A stretch of 64,000 nucleotides of DNA. Source: Deltaproteobacteria bacterium (GTDB lineage Bacteria > Myxococcota_A > Polyangia > Haliangiales > Haliangiaceae). Shown here one piece after another: positions 47,908 to 57,729 of the stretch (positions within the stretch are counted from its first letter, which is position 1; each line of letters opens with the position of its first letter). The stretch is taken from NCBI GenBank assembly GCA_021413675.1, contig JAIOQA010000007.1, positions 1-64,000 of the forward strand. Reading direction: 5' to 3'. A program made the position numbers and the translations under genes. A model generated the notes under the pieces. It searched no databases and was not told the DNA's origin. It saw only the letters and a list, made by a program, of their open reading frames with translations.

Positions 47908-49521
47908 CTACTGCTTGAGCGCCTGGCAGTTGTTCTGCGCCGGATCCACGCCCGGCTCCGGCGTCATCGGGCCGGTCCCGCCGTACTGGCCGCGCTGCGC
48001 GGCGGTCAGCGTCCGCGTGCTCGCGATCGTGCCGAGCACGGTGGCGCCGAGCGTGGGCGTGCGCGCGCCGCTGGCGAAGTCGACGGTGTAGAGCCCGAAC
48101 CGCGGCACGAAGCCCTCGGCCCACTCGAAGTTGTCGTAGAGGCTCCAGTGGTAGTAGCCGCGCACGTCGACACCATCGCGCCGCGCGTGATCGATCTCCT
48201 CGAGGATGCGGACCACGTTCTCGGCGCGGCGCTCGCCGGTCGAGGTCGCGATGCCGGCCTCGCTCACCACCAGCGGCAGGTTCGGGTAGCGCGCGCCCAT
48301 GTCCTTGAGGATGTCGTAGATGCCCGGGGCGTAGGCTTCGTAGCCCATGGTGGGCACGCAGAAGGTGTTGTCGATCGGCGGCAGGCACGAGCCGACGTCG
48401 AAGCCGCTGAAGCACGGGGTGAGCTTGAGGACGGGCACCAGGCCGCGGTGGCCCGAGACGCCGGTGCGGAAGTAGTACTGCACGCCGAGCCAGTCGAGCT
48501 TGCCAGTCCAGGTCGGCTGCTGCTCGTCGGGCGTGCCGTCGAGGTTGGCGTCGAAGTTGCCGTTGACGATCGAGTCGATGAAGAGGTGGTGGAAGACGTA
48601 GACGACCTTGTCGCGGGCCGCGGTGTCCATCGGATCGGTCGAGATCTCGTTGTCCTGCGACGCGACCCAGTCGGCGACCGAGAGCGACAGCCCGACCGAG
48701 GCCGCGACGCCGTCGCCGTCGGCGTCGATCGTGTCGTGCGCCTTGATCGCGTCGTACATCGCGGCGTGCGCGGCGATGTAGTCGCGCACCACGGGCACGA
48801 AGTCGGCGAGCAGATCGCTGAACATCTTCGACTTGCCTGGCGGGAACTGGCCGACGCCGTAGGCCGCGAGCAGGTAGTTGACCGGCTCGTTGAGCGTGCC
48901 CCACTCGTCGACGCGATCGCCGAACTTCTCGGCGAGCAGCCCGGCGTGCGCGGCCATCGCCGCGATCACCATCGGCCCGCCGGTCGGGTGGCCGAGGCCG
49001 CACAGGTTGGTGTCCGTGGGACCCGCGGCGCAGTTGGTGTCGCGCGGGTCGTCGACCCAGACCGGGTTCGAGAAGTGGTGGATCGTCACGACCGGCTTGA
49101 TGCCGGCGGTGCGCAGGTTATCGAGGACCTCACCGTAGTGATCGAGCGCGGCCTGATCGATCTGGCCCTTCACCGGCTCGATGCGCGCCCACTCGATGCT
49201 GAAGCGGTAGACATCGACGTGCATGTCCTTCAGCAGCTGGATGTCGGCGACCGCGAGGGTGTAGCCGTCCGAGGCATCGCCGACGAAGGCGCCGCGGCCC
49301 AGGCCGCCGTCGGCGGTCGGCTTGGTCCAGAGGTACCAGTCGGTGTTCGGGTTCATGTCCTCGATCTGGGTGGCTGCCGTGGCCACGCCGAACCGGAACG
49401 ATCCCTTGCCGCTGGGCGCGCTGATCGACCCCATCGCGGGGAAGGTGATGTCGGTCGGGCCGCTGTCGCCGCAGGCGGCAAGAGCGAGCGCGAGGGCAGG
49501 GGCGGCGAGGGCGCGCGTCAT
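47908..49521 (-). CDS. Glycoside hydrolase family 1-like lipoprotein
   Basis: 537 residues with signal ALAAPALALALAAC and lipobox. The TIM barrel matches GH1 beta-glucosidases: FRFGVATAATQIE, DVYRFSIEWARIEP, KPVVTIHHFSNPVW, WGTLNEPVNY with the acid/base Glu, and LVVSEAGIAT at the nucleophile strand where most GH1 have TENG; then YYHWSLYDNFEWAEGFVPRFGLY. Both Glu residues are kept, but SEAG instead of TENG is off-consensus and some glucose-subsite residues may differ. Anchored outside the cytoplasm, it may act on oligosaccharides. Convergent with the lipoprotein gene at 47572. Confidence 0.85.
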   Translation of the reverse strand: MTRALAAPALALALAACGDSGPTDITFPAMGSISAPSGKGSFRFGVATAATQIEDMNPNTDWYLWTKPTADGGLGRGAFVGDASDGYTLAVADIQLLKDMHVDVYRFSIEWARIEPVKGQIDQAALDHYGEVLDNLRTAGIKPVVTIHHFSNPVWVDDPRDTNCAAGPTDTNLCGLGHPTGGPMVIAAMAAHAGLLAEKFGDRVDEWGTLNEPVNYLLAAYGVGQFPPGKSKMFSDLLADFVPVVRDYIAAHAAMYDAIKAHDTIDADGDGVAASVGLSLSVADWVASQDNEISTDPMDTAARDKVVYVFHHLFIDSIVNGNFDANLDGTPDEQQPTWTGKLDWLGVQYYFRTGVSGHRGLVPVLKLTPCFSGFDVGSCLPPIDNTFCVPTMGYEAYAPGIYDILKDMGARYPNLPLVVSEAGIATSTGERRAENVVRILEEIDHARRDGVDVRGYYHWSLYDNFEWAEGFVPRFGLYTVDFASGARTPTLGATVLGTIASTRTLTAAQRGQYGGTGPMTPEPGVDPAQNNCQALKQ

Positions 49522-49607
49522 GTGGCGCCATCGTGCACAACCCAACCGGTCAGGCCAAGATCTCTCGGCAGCTGCAAGTGCCCGAACCCGCTTGCAGAAC
49601 CGGAGCC

Positions 49608-49635
49608 TTGACAGGCGAGGGCCGGTGCCTATACT
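49608..49635 (+). promoter_or_regulatory. Sigma-70-type promoter of the yceD-rpmF-plsX-fab block
   Basis: TTGACA (49608-49613), 16 bases, TATACT (49630-49635). The start is predicted at about 49642, only about seven bases before ATG 49649, so the mRNA has almost no leader. Confidence 0.7.
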
Positions 49636-49648
49636 GCCGCGCTTCGTC

Positions 49649-50248
49649 ATGACCGCGCCGCTGTTCAAGGTCCTGCTCCGGGAGCTCCCGACTCACCGCC
49701 ACATCGAGGTCGATGGGGCGTTCGTGGCGTCGTCGCTCGTGGGCATGCCCATGCGCGAGGCGCTCGAGGCGCCGCCCGACGACGCCAACGCCGGCAAGGG
49801 CGTGGTCGATCTCGATCTCTACGCGGACGAGACCACGGTCTTCGCCAACGGCTCGATCAAGGGCGAGCTGCGGGTCGCGTGCGGCCGCTGCGTCGGCCCG
49901 GCCACGATCGTCATCGACGAGAAGCTGCGGGTCACCTACGTGCCGGGCACCGATGACCCCGCGGCCATCGCGGCCATCGAGGCCGAGGTCGAGGCTGGCG
50001 ACAGCGACGGCCTCGAGCTCGAGGAAGACGATCTCGAGCTGTTCCACTACGATGGCGAGACCATCGACCTGGAGCCGCTGATCCGCGAACAGTTCGTGCT
50101 GGCGGTGCCGTACGCGCCGCTGTGCCGCGAGGACTGCAAGGGCCTGTGCGCGCAGTGTGGCGCGGACCTCAACACCGCCCCCTGCGCGTGCGAATCCCCG
50201 ATCGATCCCCGGTTTGCTGCCCTCAAGGGCTTGAAACTCACGTCGTGA
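49649..50248 (+). CDS. yceD: YceD/DUF177 family protein
   Basis: 199 residues. Small protein encoded next to rpmF in most bacteria and linked to 23S rRNA/large-subunit biogenesis. The family Cys pairs are present: VACGRCVGP early and CREDCKGLCAQCGADLN near the end, with the motif DLEPLIREQFVLAVPYAPLC between. An acidic loop (ELEEDDLELF) precedes it. It begins the yceD-rpmF-plsX-fab block and is 17 bases from rpmF. Confidence 0.9.
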   Translation: MTAPLFKVLLRELPTHRHIEVDGAFVASSLVGMPMREALEAPPDDANAGKGVVDLDLYADETTVFANGSIKGELRVACGRCVGPATIVIDEKLRVTYVPGTDDPAAIAAIEAEVEAGDSDGLELEEDDLELFHYDGETIDLEPLIREQFVLAVPYAPLCREDCKGLCAQCGADLNTAPCACESPIDPRFAALKGLKLTS

Positions 50249-50265
50249 AGAAGGAATAGGTAGCC

Positions 50266-50469
50266 ATGGCTCTGCAGAAGCGTCGTCGCGGTCCCGCCAC
50301 CACTGGTCATCAGCGGTCGGCCTGGATGAAGAAGTCGGGCGAGAACCGCCCCATGGTCCAGGCGTGCCCGAACTGCGCCGCGCCGCGGATCCCGCACCGG
50401 GTGTGCATGTCGTGCGGTTTCTACAACGGCGTGCAGGTCGTCGCCGCCAAGTCCGCCGACGCCGAGTGA
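50266..50469 (+). CDS. rpmF: 50S ribosomal protein L32
   Basis: 67 residues starting MALQKRRRGPATTGHQRSAW, with the L32 zinc knuckle CPNCAAP and CMSCGFYNGVQV. GAAGGAATAGG precedes the ATG. Length and sequence are typical. An intrinsic-terminator-like hairpin lies between this gene and plsX. Confidence 0.96.
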   Translation: MALQKRRRGPATTGHQRSAWMKKSGENRPMVQACPNCAAPRIPHRVCMSCGFYNGVQVVAAKSADAE

Positions 50470-50528
50470 GCGTCACAACCTGAGCGGGATGCCGTGATGC
50501 GGCTCCGGATCAGGATCGATGGAGCTGG

Positions 50529-50557
50529 ACCTGCCTTCCACTGGAAGGCAGGTTTTT
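50529..50557 (+). terminator. Hairpin with T-run between rpmF and plsX, covering the plsX ribosome site
   Basis: ACCTGCCTTCC (50529-50539) pairs exactly with GGAAGGCAGGT (50543-50553), loop ACT, then TTTTT. It has all intrinsic terminator features, yet plsX begins only five bases after the T-run and the only purine-rich ribosome-site sequence (GGAAGG/GCAGG) is in the 3' arm. It may act as an attenuator for fatty-acid genes. Confidence 0.75.
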
Positions 50558-50561
50558 CGGC

Positions 50562-51566
<1,005 letters not shown>

Positions 51567-51689
51567 CATGCGTCGTCGGTCGGACCAACCGCGAAGCCGC
51601 CGACGCACCGCGCGTGGCGCTATGCGGCAAACGTTTTCGCCCCACTGGGAGCTTTCCGCCGGCGGGAACTCGTGCGAAGAACCCACGCC

Positions 51690-52613
51690 ATGACCACCGC
51701 CCTCGTGTTCCCCGGGCAGGGATCCCAGCGCGTCGGCATGGGCCGCGACCTCGCGATCCGCTTCCCGCTGGCGAAGGAGACCTACGCCGAGGCCGACGCC
51801 GCGGTCGGCTTCGCGCTGTCGGCGTTGTGCTGGGACGGCCCCGAGGACGACCTGACCCTCACTGCGAACACGCAGCCCGCGATCCTCGCGACCTCGATCG
51901 CGGTGTTCCGCGTGCTGCAGGCGGAGAAGGGCCTCGCGTTCGACGCAGTCGCCGGGCACTCCCTCGGCGAGTGGACCGCGCTGTGCGCCGCCGGCGCGAT
52001 CGGCTTCGCCGATGCGGTGCGGCTGACCAACCTCCGCGGAAAGTTCATGCAGGAGGCGGTCGCGGTCGGCCTTGGCTCGATGGCCGCGCTCATGGGCCTC
52101 GAGCTGGATGCCGTGAAGGGCCTGTGCGCCGAGGCCTCGGCGCCCGGCGAGCCGTGCGAGCCCGCGAACCTCAACGGCGGCGGCCAGATCGTGATCTCGG
52201 GCGCGACCGCCGCGATCGATCGCGCGGTCGCGATGGCCAAGGGCAAGGGCGCCAAGCGCGCGGTCAAGCTCGCGGTGTCCGCGCCCTTCCACTGCTCGAT
52301 GATGAAGCCGGCCGCGGATCGGCTGGCCGCCGCGCTCGCCGACGTGACGATCGCGCGCCCGTCGGTGCCGGTCTACGCCAACGTCACCGCGGCGCCGACC
52401 CAGGATCCCGACGAGATCCGCGCGCTGCTGGTCCGCCAGGTCACGAGCCCGGTCCGCTGGGAGGAGTCGATCGCCGCGATGCACGCCGCGGGCGTGACGC
52501 GCGCGTTCGAGCTCGGCGCGGGCTCGGTGCTCAAGGGCCTGGTCAAGCGCATCGCCGCGATCGAGTGCACCACGATCGGCGAGCCGCACGAGGTCGACGC
52601 CTTCACGGCGTGA
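51690..52613 (+). CDS. fabD: Malonyl-CoA:ACP transacylase
   Basis: 307 residues from ATG 51690. Loads malonate onto [15 protein letters not shown] at the N-terminus, [12 protein letters not shown] (Gln contact), [17 protein letters not shown] with the nucleophile Ser in GHSLGE, and APFHCSMM with the catalytic His; a final [15 protein letters not shown]. Catalytic set complete. Followed after ten bases by fabG. Confidence 0.95.
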   Translation: MTTALVFPGQGSQRVGMGRDLAIRFPLAKETYAEADAAVGFALSALCWDGPEDDLTLTANTQPAILATSIAVFRVLQAEKGLAFDAVAGHSLGEWTALCAAGAIGFADAVRLTNLRGKFMQEAVAVGLGSMAALMGLELDAVKGLCAEASAPGEPCEPANLNGGGQIVISGATAAIDRAVAMAKGKGAKRAVKLAVSAPFHCSMMKPAADRLAAALADVTIARPSVPVYANVTAAPTQDPDEIRALLVRQVTSPVRWEESIAAMHAAGVTRAFELGAGSVLKGLVKRIAAIECTTIGEPHEVDAFTA

Positions 52614-52623
52614 GGAGCGAACC

Positions 52624-53388
52624 ATGGCGATCCACGACAAGGCTCTCGACGGCAAGGTGGCGCTGGTCACCGGTGGCTCGCGCGGCATCGGGCGCGCGGT
52701 GTGCGTCGCGCTCGCGCAGCGCGGCGCCAAGGTGATCGTCAACTTCGCGGGCCGCGAAGACGCCGCGCGCGAGACCGCGGCGCTGTGCACCGCGGCCGGC
52801 GGCCAGGCGGTCGTCGCGCAGTTCGACGTCAGCGACGGTCCGGCGGTCACCGAGGCGATCAAGACGCTCGGCAAGGACCACGGCGGCCTCGACATCCTCG
52901 TGAACAACGCGGGCGTCGCGATCAACGGCCTGATCATGCGGTTCAAGGACGAGCAGTGGGACAAGGTGCTCGACACCAACCTCGCCGGCGCGTTCCACAC
53001 CGCCCGCGCGGCCGCCTCGCTGTTGCTCCGCGCCAAGGACGCCGGCCGCATCGTGAACATCACGTCCGTCGTCGGCGAGATGGGCAACGGCGGCCAGGCC
53101 GCCTACGCCGCGTCGAAGGCCGGCCTCATCGGCCTCACGATGAGCCTCGCCAAGGAGCTCGCGTCGCGCGGCGTCACCGTCAACGCGGTGTCGCCGGGCT
53201 TCATCGAGACCGACATGACCGCCGAGCATCTGCCCGATGCCCAGCGCGCGAAATTGATCGAGGGCATCCCGCTCGGCCGCATCGGCGCGAGCGAGGATGT
53301 CGCCAACGCCGTCGCGTTCCTGGCTGGCCCCGAGGCCAGCTACATCACCGGTCAGGTGATACGCGTCAACGGCGGGATGTTGATGTAG
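52624..53388 (+). CDS. fabG: 3-oxoacyl-ACP reductase
   Basis: 254 residues, GAGGAG before the ATG. NADPH-dependent SDR reductase of fatty-acid elongation. [11 protein letters not shown] cofactor loop, [11 protein letters not shown], the catalytic Ser in [20 protein letters not shown] (Tyr and Lys of YxxxK), [14 protein letters not shown], and the C-terminal [14 protein letters not shown], characteristic of FabG. Confidence 0.95.
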   Translation: MAIHDKALDGKVALVTGGSRGIGRAVCVALAQRGAKVIVNFAGREDAARETAALCTAAGGQAVVAQFDVSDGPAVTEAIKTLGKDHGGLDILVNNAGVAINGLIMRFKDEQWDKVLDTNLAGAFHTARAAASLLLRAKDAGRIVNITSVVGEMGNGGQAAYAASKAGLIGLTMSLAKELASRGVTVNAVSPGFIETDMTAEHLPDAQRAKLIEGIPLGRIGASEDVANAVAFLAGPEASYITGQVIRVNGGMLM

Positions 53389-53427
53389 CCGCCGAATCGG
53401 CTTACAAGACGACCGAAAGGAATGCCC

Positions 53428-53670
53428 ATGTCGCCCGAAGAGATCGAGAACAAGGTCCGCGAGATCATCTGCCAGCAGCTCGAGGTGTCGAGCGAGCAGC
53501 TCAAGCCGAGCGCCTCGTTCGTCGATGACCTCAAGGCGGACTCGCTGGCCGTCGTCGAGCTGGTCCTCGCCCTCGAGCAGGAGTTCAAGATGGAGATCCC
53601 CGAGGAGGATACCGAGCAGATCAAGACGGTCGGCGACGCGCTGACCTACGTGAAGACTCACGCCAAGTGA
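53428..53670 (+). CDS. acpP: Acyl carrier protein
   Basis: 80 residues, acidic, four-helix carrier protein. The phosphopantetheine Ser lies in [16 protein letters not shown] (DSL motif). [18 protein letters not shown] and [20 protein letters not shown] are standard. Two in-frame ATGs are near; AAAGGA sits directly against the first (53422) and six bases before the second, so 53428 is chosen. Confidence 0.95.
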   Translation: MSPEEIENKVREIICQQLEVSSEQLKPSASFVDDLKADSLAVVELVLALEQEFKMEIPEEDTEQIKTVGDALTYVKTHAK

Positions 53671-53672
53671 TC

Positions 53673-53694
53673 CGAGCGGGCCATCGCCCGCTCG
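53673..53694 (+). terminator. Hairpin between acpP and fabF
   Basis: CGAGCGGGC-CATC-GCCCGCTCG gives a 9-bp stem with a tetraloop starting just after the acpP stop, followed by CTCTATTTT. Probably a partial terminator or an mRNA stabiliser that lets acpP be made in excess over fabF. Confidence 0.6.
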
Positions 53695-53716
53695 CTCTAT
53701 TTTCATCGGAGCTCCC

Positions 53717-54970
53717 ATGCGCCGCGTCGTCATCACTGGTATCGGCCTCGTCACGCCCATCGGCAACGATCGCGAGACGACCTGGACGAGCTTGCTCGCC
53801 GGCAAGAGCGGCGCGGGGCCGATCACGCTGTTCGACGCCTCGCAGTTCGCGACCAAGTTCGCGTGCGAGGTGAAGGGCTTCGATCCGCTCGCCTACCTCG
53901 ACAAGCGCGAGGTCAAGCACCTCGATCGCTTCCTGCAGTTCGGCGTGTCGGCCGGCATGATGGCGATGCACGACGCGGGCTTCGCCGACGGCAAGGTGCC
54001 GGCCGGCGAGGAGGACGACTGGGGCGTGTACATCGGCGCGGGCCTCGGCGGCGTGCGCTCGATCGAGGACACGTACGTCGCGTGCAAGGAGAAGGGCCCG
54101 CGCTACGGGTTCTCGCCGTACTTCGTCACCGACATCATCATCAACGAGATCCCCGGCATGGTCTCGATCCGGACCGGCGCGCGCGGGCCGAACTTCAGCC
54201 ACGTCTCGGCGTGCGCCACCGGCGCGCACTCGATCGGCGAGGCGATGCGGGCGATCCGCCACGGCTACGCCGAGTGCATGATCGCCGGCGGCGCCGAGGC
54301 CACGATCACGATCCTCGGCGTCGGCGGCTTCAACGCGATGCGCGCGATGTCGACCCGCAACGACGACCCGCTCCACGCGAGCCGGCCGTTCGACAAGGAC
54401 CGCGACGGCTTCGTGGTGGGCGAGGGCGCGGGCGTGCTGGTGCTCGAGGAGCTCGAGCACGCCAAGAAGCGCGGCGCGCGGATCTACGCCGAGCTGACCG
54501 GCTACGCCGCCAACAGCGACGCGCACCATGTCGCGGCGCCGGCGCCGGAGCACAAGGGCGCGCAGGCGTGCTTCCGGCGCGCGCTCAAGGACGCGAACAT
54601 CGATCCGACGTCGATCGGCTACTGCAACGCGCACGGCACGTCGACCGACCTCAACGACAAGAACGAGACCTTCGCGCTCAAGACGGTCTTCGGCGACCAC
54701 GCGTACAAGATGGCGGTGTCGTCGACCAAGTCGATGACCGGCCACACCCTCGGCGCCGCCGGCGGCATCGAGGCCGGCATCACGGCGCTGGCGATCGCGC
54801 GCGGCGTGCTGCCGCCGACCATCAACTACACGACGCCGGATCCCGAGTGCGATCTCGACTACGTGCCCAACACGCCGCGCGAGCTGCGCGTCGAGGCCGC
54901 GATGTCGAACAGCTTCGGCTTCGGCGGCACCAACGCGGCGCTGATCATGAACCGCTACCGCGGAGACTGA
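53717..54970 (+). CDS. fabF: 3-oxoacyl-ACP synthase II
   Basis: 417 residues. Condensing enzyme for chain elongation. [17 protein letters not shown] start, nucleophile Cys in [15 protein letters not shown], the two catalytic His in [15 protein letters not shown] and [12 protein letters not shown], and [13 protein letters not shown]. Length and motifs are normal for KAS II. With fabH missing from the cluster, this and an unlinked KAS III must start synthesis. Confidence 0.95.
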   Translation: MRRVVITGIGLVTPIGNDRETTWTSLLAGKSGAGPITLFDASQFATKFACEVKGFDPLAYLDKREVKHLDRFLQFGVSAGMMAMHDAGFADGKVPAGEEDDWGVYIGAGLGGVRSIEDTYVACKEKGPRYGFSPYFVTDIIINEIPGMVSIRTGARGPNFSHVSACATGAHSIGEAMRAIRHGYAECMIAGGAEATITILGVGGFNAMRAMSTRNDDPLHASRPFDKDRDGFVVGEGAGVLVLEELEHAKKRGARIYAELTGYAANSDAHHVAAPAPEHKGAQACFRRALKDANIDPTSIGYCNAHGTSTDLNDKNETFALKTVFGDHAYKMAVSSTKSMTGHTLGAAGGIEAGITALAIARGVLPPTINYTTPDPECDLDYVPNTPRELRVEAAMSNSFGFGGTNAALIMNRYRGD

Positions 54971-54971
54971 G

Positions 54972-55427
54972 ATGACCATGCGCTGGTACGCCGGATCGGA
55001 TCACGCGGGTCGCGAGCTGCGCCAGCTGCTCGTCGCCGCGCTGCGCGGGCTGGGCGACGAGGTCGAGGACCTCGGCACCAACGACAAGGCCTCGGTGGAC
55101 TACCCCGACTACGGCGCGGCGGTCGGTCGCGCGGTCGCGGCCGCCAAGGGCGAGGCCCTCGGGCTCGTGGTCTGCGGCTCGGGCATCGGCATCAGCATCG
55201 CCGCGAACAAGGTGCACGGCATCCGCGCGGCGCTCGTGCACGACACGTACACCGCCGAGATGGCGCGCCGGCACAACGACGCCAACGTGGTCGCGTTCGG
55301 CGCGCGCGTGGTCGGCGACGGCGTGGCTGAGGCCGCGCTGCGCGCCTTCCGCGACGCCACGTTCGAGGGCGGCCGCCACGGCATGCGGGTCGACAAGCTG
55401 ACCGCGCTCGATCGCGCGACGGACTGA
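54972..55427 (+). CDS. rpiB: Ribose 5-phosphate isomerase B
   Basis: 151 residues, starting two bases after fabF. Interconverts ribose and ribulose 5-phosphate. [15 protein letters not shown], the substrate loop [13 protein letters not shown], the catalytic Cys in [27 protein letters not shown] read in two parts, and [18 protein letters not shown] with its conserved His and Asn. Confidence 0.94.
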   Translation: MTMRWYAGSDHAGRELRQLLVAALRGLGDEVEDLGTNDKASVDYPDYGAAVGRAVAAAKGEALGLVVCGSGIGISIAANKVHGIRAALVHDTYTAEMARRHNDANVVAFGARVVGDGVAEAALRAFRDATFEGGRHGMRVDKLTALDRATD

Positions 55428-55430
55428 TCG

Positions 55431-55565
55431 GTGCGCTGTCCCTTCTGCACTGCCGAGGAGGACAAGGTCGTTGATCGACAGGGGACGTTCCCGTCCCCTC
55501 GGTCGAGGCGGAGCCTCGCCCTTCACCCCACCGCGCGTCGCGTCGCGCGAGGGAGCACGCGCTGA
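55431..55565 (+). pseudogene. Truncated nrdR 5' copy fused in frame to a palindromic element (44 codons)
   Basis: From GTG 55431 the frame reads [15 protein letters not shown], nearly identical at protein level to the start of nrdR ([15 protein letters not shown]) 134 bases downstream, with about eight mostly silent base changes in 45. It then enters the palindromic element ([14 protein letters not shown], then PTARR) and stops at TGA 55563-55565, which overlaps the nrdR ATG as TGATG. It keeps only the first zinc knuckle of NrdR. Either a relic of duplicative insertion or a small coupled upstream reading frame. Confidence 0.7.
55479..55550 (+). repeat. Dispersed palindromic element, copy 1
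   Basis: Contains GGGGAC-gttccc-GTCCCC (start 55481) and CGAGGC-GGA-GCCTCG, then CCCCACCGCGCG-type sequence. The same order with about 85% identity is at 60892-60991, and both copies are read in the same frame (QGTxPSP, RRSLA, PTARRxAR). Confidence 0.72.
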
Positions 55566-56038
55566 TGCGCTGTCCCTTCTGCACGGCGGAAGAAGACAAG
55601 GTCATCGACTCGCGCTCGTCCCGGGACGGGCGTGAGATCCGGCGGCGGCGCGAGTGCCTCGCCTGCCAGCGGCGGTTCACGACCTACGAGCGGATCGAGG
55701 AGTCGATGCCGCTGGTGATCAAGCAGGACGGGCGGCGCGAGCCGTTCGACCGCAACAAGATCGAGCGCGGCATCCAGCACGCGGTCGCCAAGCGGCCGGT
55801 CGCGCACGACGCGGTGCTGCGGCTGGCCGATCAGGTCGAGCGCGAGATCTCGGAGCTCGGCGTCGCCGAGATCGACTCGCGCGCGATCGGCGAGCGGGTG
55901 CTGCCCAAGCTGCACGAGCTCGATCAGGTCGCGTTCGTCCGGTTCGCGTCGATCTACCGCGACTTCCGCGACGTCGAGGAGTTCGCGCGCGAGATCGAGG
56001 CGATGCGCGGGCCGTCCGACGACGAGCCCGCGGAGTGA
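55565..56038 (+). CDS. nrdR: Transcriptional repressor NrdR
   Basis: 157 residues. Zinc-ribbon plus ATP-cone repressor of ribonucleotide reductase genes. Zinc ribbon CPFC at residues 3-6 and CLACQRRF at about 31-38; ATP-cone [25 protein letters not shown], and the family's [19 protein letters not shown] near the end. Its start overlaps the stop of the truncated copy; its stop overlaps ribD. nrdR-ribD linkage is common in bacteria. Confidence 0.95.
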   Translation: MRCPFCTAEEDKVIDSRSSRDGREIRRRRECLACQRRFTTYERIEESMPLVIKQDGRREPFDRNKIERGIQHAVAKRPVAHDAVLRLADQVEREISELGVAEIDSRAIGERVLPKLHELDQVAFVRFASIYRDFRDVEEFAREIEAMRGPSDDEPAE

Positions 56039-57144
56039 GCGCCGACGACGCGCGCTGGATGCGGCGGTGCTTGGCGCTGGCGCGGCGCGCGCGCGGCCGG
56101 ACCTCGCCCAACCCGATGGTCGGCTGCGTGATCGTCGATCGGCGCGGCCGGCTCTTGGCCGAGGGCTGGCACCGCGGGCCGGGCACGCTCCACGCCGAGG
56201 CCGACGCGCTCGCCAAGCTCGGCGGCGCGGCGCGCGGCGCGACGATCTACTGCAACCTCGAGCCCTGCCATCACCGCGACGGCGGCCGCACGCCGTGCTC
56301 GGCGCGGGTGATCGACTCGGGCGCCGCGCGGCTGGTGCTCGGCGCGCGCGACCCGATGCCGGGCCACGGCGGTGGCGCGAAGGCGATCGCCAGGGCCGGC
56401 ATCGCGGTCACCGCCGACATCCTCGGCGACGCCTGCCGCGACGCCAACGCGCCGTTCCTGACCTGGGCGGCGCACGGCCGGCCGCGGTTCGCGCTGAAGG
56501 CGGCGATGACCCTCGACGGCAAGATCGCCGCGGTGTCGGGCGAGTCGCAGTGGATCACCGGCGCTGCAGCGCGCGCCGACGGCCACGCCCAGCGCGCGAT
56601 CGTCGACGCGATCGTCGTCGGGGTCGGCACCGTGCTCGCCGATGATCCGCGGCTCACCGCGCGCGGCCGGCGCGGCGCACGCGACCCGATCCGCGTGATC
56701 GTCGACAGCCGGCTGCGCACGCCGCCGACCGCGAAGGTGCTGCCGGCGATCGGCGGTAGCGCCGCGCGCACGATCATCGCGACCACCGCGCGCGCGCCCG
56801 CGATCCGCGAGCGGCGGCTGGTCGCGGCGGGTGCCGAGGTCTGGCGGCTGCCGGCGCAGGGCGGTCGGGTATCGCTCGATGCGCTCGCCGCGCGGCTCGG
56901 CGCGGCGAAGATCCTCGACGCCCTGGTCGAGGGCGGCGGCGAGCTGCACGCCGGCTTCCTCGCCGCGGGCCTCGCCGACGAGCTGCGGGTGTACGTCGCG
57001 CCGATGGTGATTGGCGGCGGCGCGCGCGCGTGGGTCGGCGGCGGTGGCGCGCAGACGCTGGCGGACGCGTCGCGGTTCGCGTGGGTCGGTGCGCCGCGCC
57101 GCCTCGGCGACGACTGGCTCTTGATCGCGCGGCCGCGCTCGTGA
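56035..57144 (+). CDS. ribD: Riboflavin biosynthesis deaminase/reductase RibD
   Basis: 369 residues from GTG 56035 (GTGA overlap with nrdR). Bifunctional: N-terminal deaminase with zinc motif HAEADAL and [13 protein letters not shown] (the usual PCxHxGxTPPC slightly altered), and [12 protein letters not shown]-terminal NADPH reductase with [42 protein letters not shown] and [13 protein letters not shown]. Both halves appear intact. ribE begins about 6.3 kb further on, separated by a transport operon. Confidence 0.93.
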   Translation: MSADDARWMRRCLALARRARGRTSPNPMVGCVIVDRRGRLLAEGWHRGPGTLHAEADALAKLGGAARGATIYCNLEPCHHRDGGRTPCSARVIDSGAARLVLGARDPMPGHGGGAKAIARAGIAVTADILGDACRDANAPFLTWAAHGRPRFALKAAMTLDGKIAAVSGESQWITGAAARADGHAQRAIVDAIVVGVGTVLADDPRLTARGRRGARDPIRVIVDSRLRTPPTAKVLPAIGGSAARTIIATTARAPAIRERRLVAAGAEVWRLPAQGGRVSLDALAARLGAAKILDALVEGGGELHAGFLAAGLADELRVYVAPMVIGGGARAWVGGGGAQTLADASRFAWVGAPRRLGDDWLLIARPRS

Positions 57145-57422
57145 CCGCCGCGATCGCGTGCCGCGCGGGCTGCGGCGCGTGCTGTATCGCGCCGTCGATC
57201 TCGCCATCGCACCCCGCGCTGCCCGAGGGCAAGGCCGCCAACGTGCGTTGCCCGCACCTGACCGAGGCGATCACGTGCGCGCTGTTCGGGCTGCCGTCGC
57301 GGCCCGCGGTCTGCGGCAGCCTGCAGCCAGCGGCGGAGATGTGCGGCGAGTCGGCGGAGGAGGCGATGGCGACGATCGTCCGGTGGGAGATGCTCACGCG
57401 TCCGCGCGAGCGATCACGTTGA
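57141..57422 (+). CDS. YkgJ-type cysteine-cluster protein
   Basis: 93 residues, GTG overlapping the ribD stop (GTGA). Cys-cluster of the Zn/Fe-chelating YkgJ family: CRAGCGACC at residues 8-16, APSISPSHPALPEG, CPHL and CALFGLPSRPAVC. Length is typical of the short proteobacterial form. Biochemical role not established. Confidence 0.85.
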   Translation: MTAAIACRAGCGACCIAPSISPSHPALPEGKAANVRCPHLTEAITCALFGLPSRPAVCGSLQPAAEMCGESAEEAMATIVRWEMLTRPRERSR

Positions 57423-57471
57423 CGTTGACGATCACGTGCCGTTGACGTGGGCGTGGGCGTTCACGTGGTCG

Positions 57472-57568
57472 GCGACGGCGACGGCGACGTGAAACCTTGA
57501 CCTTGACGTCGCGCGGCGAACCGCGTGGACAGGTCAACGTCGAAGTTTGACGTCGCCGTCGCCGTCGC
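57472..57568. repeat. Large inverted repeat, potential cruciform
   Basis: GCGACGGCGACGGCGACGT (57472-57490) is the exact complement of 57550-57568. The inner flanks (57491-57509 and 57531-57549) remain complementary at about three of four positions, so each arm is near 38 bases with a short loop. It directly precedes the satellite. Confidence 0.75.
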
Positions 57569-57580
57569 GGACAAGGTCAA

Positions 57581-57673
57581 CGTCCACGTCCACGTCCACG
57601 TCCACGTCCACGTCCACGTCCACGTCCACGTCCACGTCCACGTCCACGTCCACGTCCACGTCCACGTCCACGT
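57581..57673 (+). repeat. Hexanucleotide satellite (CGTCCA), about 15 pure units
   Basis: CGTCCA repeats without interruption from 57581 to 57673 (15 full units and a partial one). It can be read as Val-His on the plus strand and Asp-Val on the minus strand but has no supported gene. It ends about 22 bases before the -35 of the efflux operon, where copy-number change could alter expression. Confidence 0.95.
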
Positions 57674-57694
57674 GATCGCTCAGCATATTCATCA

Positions 57695-57722
57695 TTGCTT
57701 CCAGCTCGTTGAGGTATATATT
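57695..57722 (+). promoter_or_regulatory. Promoter of the HlyD-ABC operon
   Basis: TTGCTT (57695-57700), 16 bases, TATATT (57717-57722), in the most AT-rich stretch of the area. The predicted start at about 57729-57730 coincides with the ATG of the hlyD-like gene, again implying a leaderless message. Confidence 0.6.
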
Positions 57723-57729
57723 CAGACGC

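Larger units (their letters stand above)
57423..57729. other. Repeat-rich intergenic region before the efflux operon
   Basis: 307 bases with no gene I accept. It holds degenerate GTGGAC/GACGTT units, a 19-bp exact inverted repeat with imperfect extensions, a pure hexanucleotide satellite, and then an AT-rich promoter; the parts are listed separately. Confidence 0.8.
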
